From JAKJEP01 sp964580995 (GTDB lineage: Bacteria; Planctomycetota; Phycisphaerae; Sedimentisphaerales; SM23-30): 64,000 bases of DNA. Under the pieces are notes generated by a model. It saw nothing but the letters and a program-made list of their open reading frames with translations. It was not told the origin of the DNA and searched no databases. Location: assembly GCA_964580995.1 (NCBI GenBank), contig CAZOMV010000008.1:26204-90203 (forward strand). The letters are read 5' to 3'. Shown piece after piece: positions 61,104 to 64,000 of the stretch (positions are counted from its first letter, which is position 1; each line of letters begins with the position of its first letter). The position numbers and the translations under genes were made by a program.

Positions 61104-62228
61104 ATGAAAACAGAAGTTATCAATATAAAGGATCTCCCGGATGCCCAGGCGGCGGTAGCCCGGGCGCATGGTGTACTCGAAAAGGGGGGTCTGGTGGCGT
61201 TTCCGACCGAAACGGTCTATGGTCTGGCTGCCAACGCGGATTTGCCCCAGGCGATTGAATTGCTGCGCGAAATCAAAGAACGCCCGGATGAAAAGCCCTT
61301 TACCCTGCATATCGGCAATCGGGCGGCCCTGGATATGTACGTACCGAATATATCGTTATTGAACCGGCAGTTTCTGCGTAAAGCCTGGCCGGGGCCTCTT
61401 ACCGCCGTTTTTATGCTCAACGCCAGCCAGATGGAACGGATTAACAAAACTCTCTCTGAGCAGCGGAGGAAAGCGTTATTTCATAACAACAGTATTGGCA
61501 TACGGTTACCAGATGACCGGGTTTCCCAAATGATGCTTTCCTCGTTTCCTTCACCGGTGGTGGCTCCCAGTGCCAACCGGGCAGGCCAGGCCCCTCCCAT
61601 CAGCGCGGAAGATGTCCTGGAACAATTGGATGGTAAAATTGACCTGGTCTTGAATTGTGGTACTACCAGATATTCACAGGCCTCGACCATTGTGAAACTG
61701 GAGGGGGATTCCATGCAAGTGCTTAGAAAAGGCGTACTTGACGTAGAAATGCTTCAGCGTTTACGCTCCGTGAATATCTTGTTTGTCTGTACGGGCAACA
61801 CCTGTCGCAGCCCGATGGCCGAAGGTTTATGCCGCAGGAAACTGGCGGAAAAACTGTCCTGTTCGGTTGACCAACTTGATGGAAGGGGGTATAAGGTGGT
61901 TTCGGCGGGTACGATGGCTTTTGCCGGATCGAATGCCACGCCGGAAGCGGTCCAGGCCTGCCGGGAGTTAGGTGTTGACATAACAGGCCATCACTCAAAA
62001 ATTTTGACGCTTGACCTGGTGAATCAGGCGGATTATATCTTTGTTATGGACCGGCCCCATTACCAGGCAGTGCTTTCGTTGAATCCGCTGGCGGAAACCA
62101 GGACGGTTTTGCTGGGCCGGGACCAGTCGGTGAGCGATCCGATTGGAATGCAGGTGGATGGATATAGAAAATGTGTTCAGATTATAAAAAATTATGTGGA
62201 TGAAAGGGTAGATGAATTATTTTGTTGA
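61104..62228 (+). CDS. tsaC: Fusion of threonylcarbamoyl-AMP synthase (TsaC/Sua5) and a YwlE-type protein arginine phosphatase
   Basis: 374 residues in two domains. Residues about 1-210 are YrdC/TsaC: GLVAFPTETVYGLAANAD, KERPDEKPFTLHIGN and VVAPSANRAGQAPPISAEDV, making threonylcarbamoyl-AMP for tRNA t6A. Residues about 222-374 are a low-molecular-weight phosphatase: P-loop CTGNTCRS at 229-236 and VMDRPHY downstream. Thr233 after the Asn is the residue that in YwlE favours phosphoarginine; tyrosine phosphatases usually have Ile there. In Firmicutes the homologues are separate neighbours (ywlC-ywlE) near rpiB; here they are fused and rpiB follows. Confidence 0.9.
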   Translation: MKTEVINIKDLPDAQAAVARAHGVLEKGGLVAFPTETVYGLAANADLPQAIELLREIKERPDEKPFTLHIGNRAALDMYVPNISLLNRQFLRKAWPGPLTAVFMLNASQMERINKTLSEQRRKALFHNNSIGIRLPDDRVSQMMLSSFPSPVVAPSANRAGQAPPISAEDVLEQLDGKIDLVLNCGTTRYSQASTIVKLEGDSMQVLRKGVLDVEMLQRLRSVNILFVCTGNTCRSPMAEGLCRRKLAEKLSCSVDQLDGRGYKVVSAGTMAFAGSNATPEAVQACRELGVDITGHHSKILTLDLVNQADYIFVMDRPHYQAVLSLNPLAETRTVLLGRDQSVSDPIGMQVDGYRKCVQIIKNYVDERVDELFC

Positions 62229-62314
62229 CGGATCCGCCAAAAGTCGATTTCGACTTCCAAAAACAGCTCTGGCTCCCCAATAACAAGGGGTCGAAAAGCT
62301 TTTGACGCTGGCGT
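62227..62314 (+). repeat. Structured intergenic repeat, copy 2
   Basis: Gap-free match to 55074-55161. It starts at the stop codon of the tsaC fusion gene and ends about 80 bp before rpiB. Here the first hairpin AAGTCG/CGACTT is perfect with a 4-base loop, while in copy 1 two of its pairs are lost; the CCCC/GGGG stem and the outer CGCC/GGCG and AAAAG/CTTTT pairings are kept. The flanking TTTTGTT and CTTCGTT are only partly alike. Confidence 0.7.
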
Positions 62315-62394
62315 CTTCGTTAGGTTTTGTGTTAAGATTTTTGAACTAAAACAGTAAACTTGTATTTTCGATAAAGAAAGGGTATGTGATTTTA

Positions 62395-62841
62395 ATGAAG
62401 ATAGCCATAGCATGTGATCACCGGGGATATGAGGCGAAAGAACTGATTAAGAGCCTTTTGCAGCGCAGCGGCCATGAAATTCTCGACTTCGGCGCCAATG
62501 AATCCAAAAGCTGTGACTATCCCGATTATGCCATACCCGCATCAAAAGCGGTAGCCGCCGGACAGGCCGAGCGTGGTGTCCTGATTTGCGGCAGCGGCAT
62601 CGGCATGTCCATCACCGCCAACAAGGTCCGCGGCATTCAGGCGGCCCTCTGCCACGATGAACTGACGGACCAGATGTCCCGTAAGCCCAAAGATGCCAAT
62701 GTTTTATGCCTGCCTGCCATATTGATTAACTATCCGCTGATCACCCGCATTGTGGAAACCTGGCTCGCCACTGAATTCGAAGGAGGCCGGCATGAACGGC
62801 GCGTCCAGAAAATGATGGAGGCGGAGCAGGACTGTAAGTAA
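62395..62841 (+). CDS. rpiB: Ribose-5-phosphate isomerase B
   Basis: 148 residues from the ATG at 62395 (MKIAIACDHRGYEAKE), the normal family start; a GTG 9 bases earlier is in frame. It interconverts ribose 5-phosphate and ribulose 5-phosphate. LICGSGIGMSITANKVRGI contains the catalytic Cys, and CDHRG and HDELT the phosphate-binding and general acid parts. Downstream of the tsaC-phosphatase fusion, matching the ywlC-ywlE-rpiB order known in Gram-positives. Confidence 0.95.
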   Translation: MKIAIACDHRGYEAKELIKSLLQRSGHEILDFGANESKSCDYPDYAIPASKAVAAGQAERGVLICGSGIGMSITANKVRGIQAALCHDELTDQMSRKPKDANVLCLPAILINYPLITRIVETWLATEFEGGRHERRVQKMMEAEQDCK

Positions 62842-62883
62842 CGCAAGTTTGCCGGGATAAGTACTGTGGGGACGGAAACAGCG

Positions 62884-63961
62884 ATGCCGGATGACAAACA
62901 GTGCAAATTTCGTCCCAAAGAGCTGGCCATCATTCTGAGCCATTATGATTTAGGGACTATTTTGGAGATCCATTCGCATCATCGCGGGAATCTCTATTCG
63001 CCCAAATCGCTGATCGTGGCGGAGAAGGGCCGGTTTTTGCTGAAACGCCGGGCACCGGGCCGGGATGACCCCTACCGGGTGGCCTTGTCGCATGATGTCC
63101 AGTTGTATCTGGCGAAAAAAGGCTTTTGCACGCCCCGGCTGATTGGAACCCGCCACAGCAACAGCTCCATGCTCCAGGCCTACGCCGCCATCTACGAACT
63201 CTTCGAATATATCGACGGCCAGGAATACGACGGCAGCGAAGCGGCCACCGCCAGCGCCGGGCAATGTTTAAGCCGGTTGCACGAATTGCTGGCGGATTAT
63301 AAGCCGGACTTCCAGGTGCCCCATAAGACCTATCACGACAATCCGGGCGTGCGGAAGGATATTCAGGGGATCATACCCGGTATTTCCAAGAACGACAGTG
63401 TCATGGGGCAGGAAGCGGAGTTGTCGGGATTGTCGATGAATTTGCTGACGGCCTATGAGGAAGCGGCCGATCGGGCCGAGCAGGTGGGATATTCGCAGGC
63501 GAAGACGGGTATTTGTCATGGAGACTGGCATCCGGGGAACCTGATTTTTAAAGAAGGACGTGTTGTGGCGGTTTTTGACTACGATTCCCTGCACCTGATG
63601 CCGGCCATCGGCGAAGGCCGGGGCCGCGGCANNNNNNNNNNCATGTGGCTACTTGGGCAACGGTTGTTTGCAGTTTTCCCTGGTGGAACGGGGCATCGAC
63701 CCCAATGACTGGCCTGACGCCATGGATAGCAGCCGGGCACGCCAGTTTCTCCGCGGCTACCGCCCGCACACTCCCTGGTCCCAGCCGGAGTTGCAGATGA
63801 TCGTCAGCCTGATGATCGAAGCCCTGATTACCGAAGCCGTCACCCCCATCGCCGCCACCGGAAAATTCGCCAACGTCCAGGGCTTCCGCTTCCTGAAAAT
63901 GGTCGCCCGCAAAGTCAACTGGCTCCAGCGGGAAGCCATCAACGCCTTGCCCTCCCTGTAA
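62884..63961 (+). CDS. APH/CotS-like kinase, interrupted by an assembly gap
   Basis: Reading from the ATG at 62884 (a GTG at 62866 is possible). The first part has KSLIVAEKGRFLLKRRAPG (N-lobe Lys), YAAIYELFEYIDGQEYDG and the catalytic loop GICHGDWHPGNLIF followed by VVAVFDYDSL, typical of choline/aminoglycoside kinase-like enzymes. Ten N at 63632-63641 interrupt it; downstream the matching C-terminal part (CGYLGNGCLQFSLVERGIDP ... WLQREAINALPSL) continues in another frame to 63961. The frame break is most simply due to the gap's unknown length. Substrate unknown. Confidence 0.75.
63632..63641. other. Assembly gap (10 N)
   Basis: Ten undetermined bases inside the kinase gene; the true length of missing sequence is not known. 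Confidence 0.99.
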
Positions 63962-64000
63962 CCTCGCCGCCCCCATATTCCATTCCCTCGCTCGTTGGTC

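Noticed and set aside
1..64000. CRISPR arrays, insertion sequences, prophage, rRNA genes
   Set aside because: I looked for regular spaced repeats, transposase or integrase motifs and rRNA sequence and saw none.

Overview
The window looks like a chromosomal piece of a planctomycete, most likely class Phycisphaerae (Sedimentisphaerales-like). The evidence is a mix of short PEP-CTERM proteins, secreted proteins ending in planctomycete-style dockerin repeats, exported glycoside hydrolases, a Tat-exported sugar-isomerase-like protein and bacterial housekeeping genes. A run of ten N at 63632-63641 marks a scaffold join, so this is probably a metagenome-assembled genome. I saw no insertion sequence, prophage, CRISPR array or rRNA.

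Layout. 1-6.4 kb: the 5' part of a DUF134 regulator under a palindromic operator, then large secreted proteins (TPR/HEAT, a beta-helix). 6.6-10.2 kb, minus strand: rsmE, argH, thiL, tsaE. 10.4-12.3 kb: a membrane protein with four repeats of a short acidic motif, tRNA-Glu, mntP. 12.3-13.0 kb: a gene-poor stretch with a small, possibly broken minus-strand ORF between direct repeats. 13-17.6 kb: an odd exported protein, three PEP-CTERM proteins separated by strong hairpins, and a beta-propeller phytase. 17.7-26.3 kb: an EF-G-like GTPase, rtcB, an ICMT-like methyltransferase, a glycosyltransferase, purB, pyrE. 26.4-31.2 kb: a uroporphyrinogen-decarboxylase-like protein and three related secreted proteins carrying either dockerin or PEP-CTERM tails. 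31.9-44.0 kb: a sugar-catabolism locus (GntR regulator with its own operators, two SDRs, an M24 peptidase-like protein, two RhaT-family transporters, two exported glycosidases). 44-49.6 kb: a phosphoesterase and a glycan-modification group with a nucleotidyltransferase/NDK-like fusion. 49.6-54.9 kb: two clpP, tig, tRNA-Gly, a GT9 glycosyltransferase, mnmA. 55-61 kb: a Tat-exported isomerase-like protein, a Lol-like ABC operon, a HAD phosphatase. 61-64 kb: a tsaC/arginine-phosphatase fusion, rpiB and a kinase interrupted by the gap.

How genes fit together. The 31.9-44 kb block reads as a regulated unit: exported glycosidases release sugars, RhaT-like permeases import them, and SDR enzymes oxidise or reduce them under GntR control. 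tig and the clpP pair form the usual folding/proteolysis cluster. tsaE (about 7 kb) and tsaC (about 61 kb) both belong to the t6A tRNA modification pathway. The permease, ATPase, VTT protein and LolA-like gene overlap or abut and probably act in envelope lipoprotein or lipid traffic.

The most novel-looking signals are a pair of roughly 85-nt near-identical structured intergenic elements (55.07 and 62.23 kb), the TsaC-YwlE fusion with an arginine-phosphatase P-loop, the nucleotidyltransferase-NDK-like fusion, and a discoidin domain inserted inside a glycosidase barrel.
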